Positions 49,565 through 60,778 of a stretch of 64,000 nt of DNA are shown in pieces. Below the pieces are notes generated by a model, which searched no databases, had not been told where the DNA came from, and worked only from the letters and a program-made list of their open reading frames with translations. The number at the start of each line of letters is the position of its first letter. The stretch's first letter is position 1. Source of the DNA: Archilochus colubris (taxonomy: Eukaryota; Chordata; Aves; Apodiformes; Trochilidae); NCBI GenBank assembly GCA_023079485.1, contig CM041083.1, positions 157,126,552-157,190,551 on the forward strand, read 5' to 3'. Position numbers and translations under genes: made by a program.

Positions 49565-51252
49565 AAATCTTCAGACCTATTTCTCAACTGTTGGAGAATA
49601 GCTCATAGCTGATGGTGGGACTGTGATCTCAGAAGTGACTCAGCCAATCAGAAGTCAGAAAATGTTTAATGACTGACAACAAAATTCACTCAAGGTCATT
49701 AACATACTTTAGTCTTATTGGCTAAAAAGTCATATTTCACAGGAATGATAAAGGTCTTTTTGCTAAGTGGCAGTAGGTTTTTGGCCATATCATCAAATAT
49801 TTATACAACATATACATAAATCTTCCTCCACTTGGCATCATCTGGTATTCATTTTGAAGAGACCCATTTATTTCACTTTGTAATGTTTTAAGTTTATTTC
49901 AGGCTTCAGTCTCAGCCTCCAAACTCTAGACATAGAATAGCTAGAAAGGAAAGAAAAAACACATTTGCATGGACCCAGCTTAGAAAGAGAAGTTTTCTGT
50001 CCTGAATCTATTCATTCACAGAGTACGTTTTTTAGGGATTCATATAGCATTATTTATATATTATAGAAGCTATGTGAACAAAACCTGCTGATGATCTCTT
50101 CTTTCTAAACTGTTTTTATTTCATAGGCTATTTTAAGGGTACCATGGAACATGGATAAAAAAGAGACTGGAGGGACACCACCGACTTAGAAAAATAATTT
50201 TTCCATCGCTAAACAAATTATACAGACTTTGGTCAAAGATATGAGAGATACTCAGCTTTCCCATAGACATTTATTTGGGCACTCCCAAACAGCAAACACT
50301 GATAAGAGTGGTCTGTCTTTCTATTCTGGCTTGATTAGAATTTTTTTCTTTCCTGAAGGGGCCCTTTCTGGGGGTTTGAATTTGTCTTATACCTGAATTT
50401 GCACTCCAAGAAAAATCTCAAAGAGAAAGCCACCTGAACTTTTCTCCATGTCCCTGGTGTGCTGTAGTGGTGAGGCAAATACCTAAATCTTCACAGAAAT
50501 GCAACTTTGTGATAGCAGAACCCTGTTGTACTCTGCTCTTTATCTTTGACTGAAAAGAAAAAATAAAACCCAAGGGCTGGAGAATGCAAGCAATTCCTAA
50601 AAAAGGAGAAGATGACTCCAGAATTACAACTCAACAGAATTAAATTAATCTGTGACTTTACTTACAATGTCCTTGCATCCTGGATACTACTCATCATGCA
50701 CCAAGGATGCTTCTTTTTGCAAAGCAAAAGCAAGAATAAGAGACTGAATTTTGCCTCTGTAGCAAAATCAGTGTAAAGTGACGGCTGACAAGTGATGGCA
50801 TCAGGAAATCTATTTAAACTTACTGGTTCTCTATGAAAGATCAGAATATTAAGGGATTTACCTGAATATGTCCTCACCAGAAAACAAGAGCTATTGCCCA
50901 GACACCTATTATTACTTCTACAAAGTTGCAGTTGAAAAGTTGGGTCTTTTGAAAAATTAATGAAATGAAATGAAATAAAACAAATTTTTTCTAGATTTCT
51001 AGAAAGAGGATGCAAACACAAAGCAAAGACTAGAACTACATTTGAGTGGTGATTAAATATTCACTTCATGCAATGGAGACTTTTTCACGAGTTTTGGTAA
51101 GAACACAATTTTTTCTGAGACGGAGAACACTCAGAATTTTTGTATTAAATCCTAGACCCACCTTCCAGTCTCTGTGTACACATACATTTGTCCAGTCTTC
51201 TTGTTGTATATTACAAAATACTTTTGTAAATGCCTTGTTTTCTGTGATGGAT

Positions 51253-51799
51253 TAGAATCATAGAATTTCCAGGGCTGAAAGGGACCTTTAAGATTAAGTT
51301 CCAACCCTTCTGCCACAGGCAGGGACACCTCCCACTGGATCAGGTTGCTCAAAGCCCTGTCCAGCCTGGCCTTAAAAACTTCCAGGGATGGGGCTTCCAC
51401 CACCTCTCTGGGCAACCTGTGTCAGTGTCTCACCACCCTCGTGGTGAAGAACTTCTTCCTGACTTCCAATCTAAACCTACCCTCCTCTAGTTTGAATCCA
51501 TTCCCTTCTGTCCTATCACTACCTGACATCCTAAAAAGTCCCTCACCAGCTCTCCTGTAAGCCCCTTCAGGTACTGGAAGGCTGCAATAAGGTCTCCTCA
51601 GATCCTTCTCCTCTTCAGAGTGAATAACCCCAACTCTCTCAGTCTGTCTTCATAGGAGAGGTGCTCCAGCCCTCTGATCATCCTCATGGCCCTTCTCTGG
51701 ACACACTATAGCACATCCATGTCTTTCTTGTAATAGGGGCTCCAGAACTGGATGCAGAACTCCAGGTGGGGTCTCATGAGAACAGAGTAGAGGGGGAGG
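51253..51799 (-). mobile_element. CR1 LINE 3' portion with reverse transcriptase remnant
   Basis: About 550 bp in reverse orientation, with a single octamer (TTAGAATCATAGAAT) at the left. It then runs through GGCTGAAAGGGACCTTTAAG, CAGGGACACCTCCCACTGG and GGGCAACCTGTGTCAGTGTC. The rightmost part encodes the start of the preserved frame. On the minus strand the C-terminal reverse transcriptase is readable in pieces: [48 protein letters not shown], and MPREVVEAPSLEVFKARLD near the 3' end. At least two in-frame stops are visible in the middle (after KKDMDVL, and at RRRI-stop-GD). It is more decayed than the 25852 copy and belongs to the HLSYE / LPREVVEAPSLEVF subfamily. It is truncated just upstream of the LYS motif. 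Confidence 0.95.
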
Positions 51800-53921
51800 T
51801 TAATAGGTTATGAAAATACATGTGTAGAATAATTGAACAGATGTATTTCATAATCGGCTTCTTGTAAGTCAAATTATATAGACAATGTTTGGGAGTGTGT
51901 ATGTCATGGTTTTCTGATATCAAGCACAGCAAAGCAGAAACATGGCTTCCTTGGAAGAAAAAGTCATTCCCTGTTGGACTATTCAGTAACAGGAAAAGAT
52001 GGGCAAGTTTACAAAGAACATAAACAGAGACACTTTTGTGATACAAAATTTTGTGAGAGATGAGAGTGACAGTGGAAAGTACGAAATAGTAAGATTAAAA
52101 ATGAAATATTAATTTGACTCTTGTAATCTTGGTAAGAGACATTGATTTAGAACAGATTGAAGTAGCAGTGAACATGAAACTGACCTTCTTTGCAAAGCAA
52201 AAAGACGTTCCCATTTAATTTACTGTCTCCATCTTTGTAAAATATGTAGATCAGAAAGTTGTCACAACAAGAAGAAAATCCACTCCAACAATTAAAAAAA
52301 AAAAAAAAATCCAATTTTGCCAAATGAGTGCTACTTTTGTGGAAATTTTACTAATTTTTCATGCTTGTTTACCTAAATGTGTATTTATATGCTGTTATGC
52401 AAATTAAACCTCTTAGTGATGTCCTGACTAATTAATATGTTGAATATTCTATTTCTGTCTAGGTTCTGTTGTGGTTTTTTTTTTTCCTAATTTCTCTATA
52501 AACACTTGAAGAAAATGAAACAAAATTTAGCCTGATTTTTTTATTATACTGAGACCATTACACTACTTCCTCAAGGAAAGGGGGAATGAACACAAGTGTA
52601 AACACATTGTATCTCCATGTGAAAGTATCTTTGTGCAGCAAAGGGAATAGAAAGTGACTCTTGTACAGGAACATCCTGTGTGGGCTTGTGTGCACTATGG
52701 TATGCTATTAATTACACTACCCAGCAGACAGGTCTGAGCATAGGAGACAGTCGTGCAAGACAGATGGTGGGCATCTCAAGTTGCTGTGACCTGATGGCCA
52801 CAGCAGTCTTCTGATAAAGTCTAAATCCTCATTTGCACATTGTAAAGTCAGCAGGTAAAATGTATAAACAGCACTGAGAGAAGGTAAAGATCAGCCTCAA
52901 ATACACCCAAGGAAGTGAACAACAGTCAGACTCCTTCCAGATGTTTTTCTCTTCTATGCCTCTGTTTGCACAGGACCTCACCTTCCACAGCAAGAGTTCA
53001 CAACAGATCCCATGTGTGGCCTCTCCTCTCCTGAGCTGTCCTTGGCCCTTGACATTGAGCTTTTAATCTTGCCCAGGCTCTGCCAAACTGTGGTGGGTAC
53101 ATCCCCTCTTCATGCGTCAATCACACACAAAGAAAGGTGTTGAATAGTGAGTGTTTTGCTGTGTATCAAGTTCAGTTTGCTGAGTTTTATGACAAGAAAA
53201 GATCTGGTATTAATTACTCTGTTTCCAGAGGGGGACAAGAGCTTGGATACAGTCCAGACTGGATCCAGAGTGCAGAACTGTATATATAACAAGACAAGAA
53301 GGAACAAAAAGGAGTGTCTCTTGGATACTCTCCACAAACACCTCTCGTAGTCTATTCAACGTGAGAGGAATGGAGTCATCTTGCTTAGGGCCTTTGAAGT
53401 CTTACTCTGTGTGGTGTGAGATGTTTCTAGGAGGCAGTGTGCATCCTGTCACAAAACGAAAAAATGTGAAATTGTTACAGGCATATGGCTGAATTAATCA
53501 CAGCTAGCTGTTAATCACAAAGACAATTAATATGAACATATTTATTTCTTAGAAGGGACAATCTTCAAATGAGATGGTTCTTCAACTAAACTTCAGCAGA
53601 ATGAAGACCTTCCATACAATAGGTCTTTCAAAAAAGAAATCTATCACTCCCAGCTCTTTTAATCAAAGAGGTTATTTTGACTTCAGAAAAGGAAAGTCAT
53701 AGAAAATGTTGTATCATGTGGCTTGAAAACCAGACAGAAAAAAAACTTTCTTCAGGAGGTGGCTGTACTTTGCAACCTGGAAAAACATAAAGAAGTTTAG
53801 AGCAAGTAGTGAACTTGCAACCTAAATGTCATTGGGAATTCAAAGATGTCTTTTAACTATGATTTGAGTGACCTCATAGAAACTCTTGAAAAATTATAGT
53901 TTTTATTCTCTTTTTTTCCAG
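51800..53921. other. Unique non-coding DNA, no gene seen
   Basis: Contains an A-run at 52294-52309 and a moderately G+C-richer stretch at 52600-53340 without recognisable transposon or gene. A pyrimidine-rich acceptor-like site ending TTTGCACAG occurs near 52974, but no convincing exon follows. Confidence 0.5.
52294..52309. repeat. Poly(A) run
   Basis: Sixteen A residues. No retrocopy is apparent upstream. Confidence 0.85.
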
Positions 53922-53977
53922 GTGAAGCCTCAGCAATCCCATTATCTTCCCACATTTTTATTGCAAATTTAGATAAG
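53922..53977 (+). other. Candidate 56-nt internal exon
   Basis: An excellent acceptor (TTTTATTCTCTTTTTTTCCAG) ends at 53921, and a donor AAG followed by GTAAAT begins at 53978. Of three frames only one is open: after two leading bases it reads EASAIPLSSHIFIANLDK and ends exactly on a codon boundary. The other two frames contain stops. The exit phase (0) matches the entry phase of the candidate exon at 60737. I do not recognise the peptide. It might be a coding exon, a non-coding RNA exon or a decoy splice pair. Confidence 0.28.
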
Positions 53978-55179
53978 GTAAATGTGCCTCACAGAGGGAT
54001 TTTAATTCAGATTGCATTTGGTCCTCAGACCATCTTAAACAACGGGATTTATATAATCCAAGATAAGGACTGTACTGTGCATTCCTTAGGTACATGCACA
54101 TTTTCCCTATTACATGCACATCCTACTAACTGCCGAGACAAAAGATGTCCTAAGGCTACCTCTTCAGACAGTGAGGCACTTGCTGACAGCTCTGGGCTTT
54201 AGGACAAATTAAAATAAGCCAATTTTTCAGTCTGTAGGTCTAATAAAGCTTCTGGCCTTCAGTTGTGTCAGTGACTATGAATAAAATTCCCTGACAAGAA
54301 AGAAGACAGTGTGTTTAGTTTTCTGATGAGGGTGATTTTAAGGTGAAGACCAATTCTGCAATTCCTATTTCAGTTCCCATCAGTGAAAATCTTCTGTCAT
54401 TAAAAAAGCTGGAACACAAAATTTTCAAGTGCTACTACTCCATTCTGACTGCTCAGTTCCCTTTTCACTGGACTGAGAGCTATTTGAGGGCATGATAGAC
54501 ACCTAAGTATTTATAGAACAGCTCTTCAGTCCCTAAGAGTTTAATCTGGTGACACCAATGTGCTGTTGTCTTTATCATGTACGAATTCCCTACATGTTGT
54601 TTTACAAACACTCTGCCTGTTTTGTTTAGAGGTTCCAAACATGGCTTCAAGTTAATGTTCTCTCAGTTGTGCACATCCACATGCCTTCAGATGCTCACTT
54701 ACTAATTTCTGAATATTTCTTTATTTTAGAAGATGTAGGCTGCTAATTCACCAAACCAAAGAATCCAGTAAACAGCAGAGACAAGACTACACGTGAAATT
54801 TGGAAAATTATGGGAGAAAAAGGTATCTTTCTTTTAGTGCCAGAAATGTTTACATTATTATATTACTGAAAACTTGCATATAACTTGTAAAAGAGCCTAT
54901 GATGGATTTTATTCGTAATTTTTTCATGCCCTGAAAAGCATGGGACATAATTTTGTCTTTGCACAGCAGATAGAAAAGTATCTTCCAGGACAAAGAATAG
55001 CATTTTCAATCAGAACATAATGCAAACTTTTAATGGAATACACAGTAATGTAGATCAGTGATCAACTATTAATTTAGAAGTCTAAGTTGGTGAATGTCTG
55101 TTATAATACTTAAAATTATTAATGAAAAAAAGAACACAGAAATGAGAAGTTACTCATGAGAAATTAAAAACCATGTAAT

Positions 55180-55196
55180 AATGTAATTATTACATT
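55180..55196. repeat. 17-bp inverted repeat with nearby copies of ATTACATT
   Basis: AATGTAATTATTACATT is a perfect 8-bp inverted repeat around one base. ATTACATT recurs at about 55193 and 55207, giving a small cluster. Confidence 0.75.
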
Positions 55197-57784
55197 ACAT
55201 TGAAACATTACATTAAAAAAGATGTATTGACAGCATAAAGCTGTTATTACATATGAGGAAGAAAGGAAGACATTATGTAAAAACATGTACCTAATTTTGT
55301 ATGGAAAATATTACTTTTCTGTTTACTAATAATTTTCATATAGCTACCTGCCAAATTATAAAGGTTATTTATTTCTTTAGAGGAACATCTAAAATACAGA
55401 TAGTGATCAACTATGTGTGTCATGGCAGGACTACTTTACAAAAAGTAGTCCTTCAATTACCAAAAGTAGTACCAAAAATTCCTTCAGTTACCTTTAAGAT
55501 ACAATGTAATTATAAAAGTTTGCAAAGATTTATTTAGACTGTTTCCCAAAGAAAGCACACTTTTAGAATTTCCATTTTCGTTTAATGAAATGAGATCTTC
55601 ATGAAAAAACATGGGACTTATTTTTATATTAGTAACAGATTCATCTTTAGAATCAATGCTGTCCAGCACTGGCTGAGGTGATGGCCATCTTCCCTATGAC
55701 AGATGATAACTATGTCTATATTATTATTTTTTCTTAGATTACAAGAGCAGTTACAGAGGAAGTTTTCCAGTCATTCCCACATAGCATTCTTTTGGTTCAC
55801 ATTGCTGAAAAACCTTGGAGAACATGAACTGGGTTCTTCTTGGATGAAATAACACCAAAGTTTTGAAAGGGGTCTTTTGAGGTACCCTCTGAAACACATG
55901 CAGTGGTTGTCATGGTCTCAGCAGTGTTTCACCCTACAAACCTGTTCCTGTAATTCTTGCTAAACAGTGGGAGCAGAAGTCAATCTGCATTTCAGATCTG
56001 TACCAGGAGAATTGGGGCTTTCATGTAGACAAAGTGGGAATCCTCATTGAAAATTAAGTTAGATAATTATAGCAGAAATACAGAAGAGTTATTTAGGATA
56101 CCCTGTGAAAGACAAGAAGTTTCACTTTTCCTTTCATTTAACTAAAAAAGAGAACACTTGCATGGTAATTTCAGTCAGGATGTCCCTGTTTACTTAGCTG
56201 TGGCTTTATGTTCTGTACAGGTTTTTTGATTTTTGCAAACTTTTTCCTCATACCATCTTTTTAAACTCTCCACTAGCATTTGCAGCGAAGGACAAAAGTC
56301 TCACCATGGAATTTTCCTCATGCTCACTCCTTCAGTAGCAAACAGGTGTATACTTATAAATATCAGTGAAAAAAATTGTTGCCAGTTTCTTTCTTGCTAT
56401 GGAACAATTTTTCAGTATCTTAATGTGTTTGTACTTGCAATAAAAAACGCATACACACATATGAATCTTTAAACCAGCTTTACAGATAGATTAGATTGTA
56501 AAGAGTGTAAAAATTGCTGCAGAAAACAATCCAAAAAGATATTTTTAAAAATATTTTTCCAACTTAATTTTTTTGTCAGAAAATCCATACCTGCTCTTGC
56601 TATAGATTTTTTTGTGAGGAGAAAAAACTTCCCACAAACTCTACATCTGAGAAAGAGATCCTGATTTAGAGCTATACACACATAGTCAGAAAAGCATAAA
56701 GGTAGCTTTACATGTCTGCAAAAATTAATGCCATATTTATATAGCTGATTTTATCGTTAGTGATCTCATTTAATAGGGTTAGGTCTTCAAGTCAGACAAT
56801 CTGTATTACGTTATGTTAGTAATAATTCCATACATTTATGGAGCTTCATAAATTGTTTTTAAGTTAAATGGGCCTGAATAATTCAAGCACTACAGTGAAC
56901 CTTAGTGTTCTCAAGATCAGAAAAAATATCTCTCTTTAAAAAATGACCAGTGGGAACCAAATTTGTTGCAATTTGTGTTGATCTGAGAATAAAAGTAAAA
57001 TGGATTGCAGATCTTTAGCAAATGTGTCTCTAATATAAATATATAAAGTGCAGTGAGAAGCCAACCAGCAAAATTCCCTCACTTCAGTCTACAGATGCTT
57101 GAATTCATGTGAAAATTGTCCAAGTGAACTTGATAAGCAGGTATGATTCTTAACTTGAAAACTTATAAGCAATAAGAATGCTTTAGTTTCAGTTATGTAT
57201 CTCCTTTGTTTGATTATTCCATAGGGGGTTACCGTAGTGATTTGGGTTTATCCCACTTTTTTTTGACCTAAGAATAGCCTCTGCTATAAATTGTAACCTC
57301 TGTGGGTATAGAAGGAAGGTAGTTTGCCCAAGTCATATATCTGGTTAGTGTCAGGAACAAAATTCTTGCTTGTCCATCCTGTGCTTTAAATAGCATTAAA
57401 CAATGACTCTTTTAATGTGAATTAATGTAACATGGTAGTCAGCCATGTACATAGGCATATTGTCTGCAGCTTGAAACAAGTCTGTGGTTACCCAAAGAGA
57501 TGTTTGATTTACCTCTATAGTCAAAGCAGCACATTCTTTTGAAGCATATTCTTTCCAGGATATCCTGTCTGCACATTACAGCTATCTAAACTCACAAGAA
57601 CCACAGTCCCCACCAGTACCACAAGCTGCAGAGTTGCAAACTCTTTTAAAAGCTAGTCTAATCAACCACATTTTCCTGGCAGTTTAAAAACAGATCTTGG
57701 ATCCAGAGAATATACAAATCTACCATTTCCTCACAGGATGCATACAACTGGAGATTAATGTTCTCTCTTACAAGCAGACTGCTT

Positions 57785-57797
57785 CCCCCCCCACCCC
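57785..57797. repeat. Short C-rich run
   Basis: Eight C, A, four C. Confidence 0.7.
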
Positions 57798-57954
57798 TCT
57801 CATTGCCATCAACAGTAACAATTGACATTAGATGTGCTCTAGCTGGCTATACAGGAGGAATACCAGAGAAAATGCCATGCAAAGCTTTCTATTTCCCTGA
57901 ACTGCTCAATTCTGGATTTCACTGATGACTACATTATTCTTTAAATGCCTTTCA

Positions 57955-58260
57955 AGGGTCCTCAGTGTAATCGTCTCCATAATTTTTTCAGAAACTAATG
58001 TTAGTCCAACAGGTCTGTAGTTCCCAGAGTCTTCCCTCATGCCCTTTTTTGTAAATTGCAGTGTCACTGGTCAGCTTCCAGTCAGCAGGAACCTCCCCAG
58101 ACTCTCAAAACCTTTGTAGATGATGGAGGGGTCCTGCCATAACATCCACTATCTCCTTCAGGAGCTCTGACATGCCCTGCGGACTGGTGAACATTCAGCT
58201 GTTACAAAATTGTCCCTTACAATTTCAGTGTCCACAAAGGGAGAGTCATTGTTCTTACAT
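57955..58260 (-). mobile_element. Internal CR1 reverse transcriptase fragment, no 3' end
   Basis: On the minus strand the fragment encodes, with frameshifts, an upstream finger/palm segment of CR1 ORF2. Readable parts are TEIVRDNFVTAECSP (a decayed linker before the usual KSMGPD region), LLKEIVDVMAGPLHH, GEVPADWK, and SGNYRPVGLTLVSEKIMET. The NYRPV-x-LT motif after GEVP-x-DWK-x-A is characteristic of CR1 and related LINE reverse transcriptases. No octamer tail or 3' UTR is attached; unrelated sequence follows on the left at about 57955. It is heavily decayed with several frame shifts, and thus an old copy. Ends are approximate. Confidence 0.85.
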
Positions 58261-60736
58261 TTGTGGTCATACTGAGCAAGCATGGTGTGCTTTGATGACC
58301 ATCCCCATCCCTTTTTATCCATATTCTGATGGTCTGGTATCATTATAAGCCTGGACAGTAACTACACACAGCTATAGCTAATGCCTGACAAGTAGACCCA
58401 AACTTCCAACTTGTTACAAAAATCAGATGTAACCCACTGCAATGGTTTTGAAGAAGCTCTAGAAGTACCAAAATCCATATGCAAAGCCATACAGGCACAT
58501 AGGCTGAGAAAGGCTAAACAGGTTAGTTTTTATTTAAATGTGTAACTCCCCATAAAATCCTGCTGCCCTGTTACATCCATTGCTCCACATCCACTTTCCT
58601 CTCTCTGAGTTGCAACAAGCACTTCACAGTTATCTCATCCTTGTAATATGTTCTAATTAGTCTGGTCTACAAACATGAAAGAACCACTGTACAGAGACTT
58701 CTGGATTATCTCAAGATTGTTTCCCTGTGGGAACAGAGCTCCAGGGTCCATGTCCCACAAGAATAACATCATTTATTCATCTCCCAGCTCTGGTAGTTAC
58801 TGATTTCTGACATGTTTTGCTAGAAAGCTGGCACGGGCTCCTGCAGCTCAACAGGCTAGGAGGGAAGGTCCAGTTCCTGGGATGGAGGGTAACATTTATT
58901 TGTGTGGAGTGGCACCTTCTGAGAAAAGTGTTCTCTTTGCTTTCTCTTCTTTTTATTTTTGGCAGAAATAGCAAGTTAATTGAAGGTGAAAGGGAACAAA
59001 ATGTTCAGTGAGAACCTAACTGCATGTGCTATGTGACCACCTTGTATGTGGGTGTGTGTGGGAGCCCAGAAGAGTGATGCTTCCAGATCAGAAATCCCTC
59101 TACCTGCCGCGTGGTCATCCTCTCCCTATGAATCAATTTCTGAACAGTTATCTCAGACTTCTACCTTGTCTTCACTTCTAAGGAAGACTGAGCTGAGAAT
59201 CAAGAAATGCAAAGTGATTCCTGTCCAGGTTTATCTGGATTATATACTCAAAGTAAATGTCACCTTGGGAGAGAATAACACTGTGTCATGGTGTGAATTT
59301 GGACTTCAGAATAAAGTATTACTTCCCTAATGACTGGAGCAGTTTGAAAACAGAGACCTTCAGAAGAAGGAGATTCTTTTGGGCCATATTCAGCACTTTG
59401 GAAATAAAATGGGCAATATTGGTATGTGCCTAGCCTAGAGATGGAGCTCTGCTACTTAGGAGAAGGTACGACTTCTCCAAGTCAATGTGTCCCACACAGA
59501 GACAACAGACAGGCACCCCTTAACCCTCTTCCCCAGAGTGGTTTCCTTGAAAGAAAACATTGCATGTACAAGGGCTAGAAAAGCAGATTAAGTCTGTTCA
59601 GAGAATGAAATCTTTGTATTTGAGAAGAAAAAAACAAATACCGCTTCCCCATCATAATTTTTACGACTTATATGTGTATATGGTATACATATGATAGATG
59701 TAGATATAAAAAGTCTGTTCTTTTATATACATGTGTGTGAACACATTGTAAAAATTGTGATGGAGAAGTGGGATTTATTCTTTCTTCACCAATAGAGATA
59801 TAGATGTATGGTAAAACAAAATAAGTCTAAAATGTGTGTTGACTGGAAAGAAGAGAGAGAGAGAAAAATAATCTATCTTCCACATATGCTTTACAATACT
59901 GGGAGGTTTTCAGATTGGAGTTATAGGGGCTGTATAAGAAGTGACACCAATAAATAAATCACAGTTTCACATAAAATGATGGGAATTTGGAATACATTTC
60001 TAAAGTAGTTTGGGAATCAGTGAACTGTTTCAGTGAGTTGCTTTATATTCAGCCACTGGAGCCATCTGTCAGTTGAACAGCAGCTCTTCTGGTAGTCAGA
60101 AACTACATAGCTAGTGCAAATGTACGTGGTAATAGTGAAAGTAAATGTCTTTAATAGAAATAGATTGTATTCCTTATCAACCCATATCACTTATTGCCCT
60201 ATTACGATTCCAGGGAAAAGATACCCATCACGTTTTAATACTTACAGGGCAGTACTCCTTATTTATATAATTGCTAAATGTCACTTGGGTCTTTCTGAAC
60301 AAAGTAAGGGATGTTATGATTCAGATACTAATATCTTCCAATACACAATCTACTAAAACTTTTTATTCCTTGCTGAAAAATGGATGCACAAGCTCATCCT
60401 GAAAAACAAAATATGGAGATAATTTGTAATTTAAAATATCATATATATTTGCAACCTTATTCCATTCCTTGATCTGTTTTACTTTTTCACTTCACTTTAA
60501 TAATGCCAACAACAGCTCAATATACTTTGTCATACCTTCAATTCCAGGTTCTTATAGATCTTTATTTAAATTGTTTATAGTAAAATTAATTTGATAAATT
60601 ACGTTTGATCGTTGCCTTTCTACACAACTGGTTTCAAAACAGTTTGTAATTTTACAGAAGTCTTTATCTCTAATGAATCTTGAAATTGTTCTTGAAAACA
60701 ATTGTAACTAATCAACAACAAACTGTTTTTTCTCAG
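58261..60736. other. Unique non-coding DNA, no gene seen
   Basis: Contains a short GA repeat near 59851-59864 and TA/TG-rich sequence at 59670-59750. No gene or transposon is recognised. Confidence 0.5.
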
Positions 60737-60778
60737 GTGAAAGACTACTACTCTGATAATAAACAAGAGCAAAGGGTG
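60737..60778 (+). other. Candidate 42-nt internal exon
   Basis: An acceptor with pyrimidine tract (CTGTTTTTTCTCAG) ends at 60736, and a strong donor GTG followed by GTAAGC begins at 60779. Only the frame starting at the first base is open. It reads VKDYYSDNKQEQRV and ends on a codon boundary (phase 0 to 0, divisible by three). The other frames stop. Its entry phase agrees with the exit phase of the candidate exon at 53922. The peptide is charged and not recognised. The splice pair could be fortuitous. Confidence 0.28.

Larger units (their letters stand above)
44029..51252. other. Unique non-coding DNA with possible conserved core
   Basis: No recognisable gene. The longest frames (44132-44461 and 45720-46070 plus, 50662-51021 minus) have no family resemblance and no supporting splice or promoter context. 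Microsatellites occur at 45036, 46664, 47492 and 49538. The repeat-free segment 47990-48560 is the most conserved-looking part and is listed separately. Confidence 0.5.
53978..57954. other. Unique non-coding DNA, no gene seen
   Basis: A+T-rich. Contains the palindrome at 55180-55196 and a short C-rich run at 57785-57797. Acceptor-like sites at about 54750 and 55738 are not followed by usable donors. If the candidate exons are real, this would be intron. Confidence 0.45.

Noticed and set aside
50662..51021. 119-codon open frame on the minus strand
   Set aside because: No recognisable domain, no promoter or splice context, low-complexity LLFLLLL segment; length is within chance for 64 kb of A+T-rich DNA.
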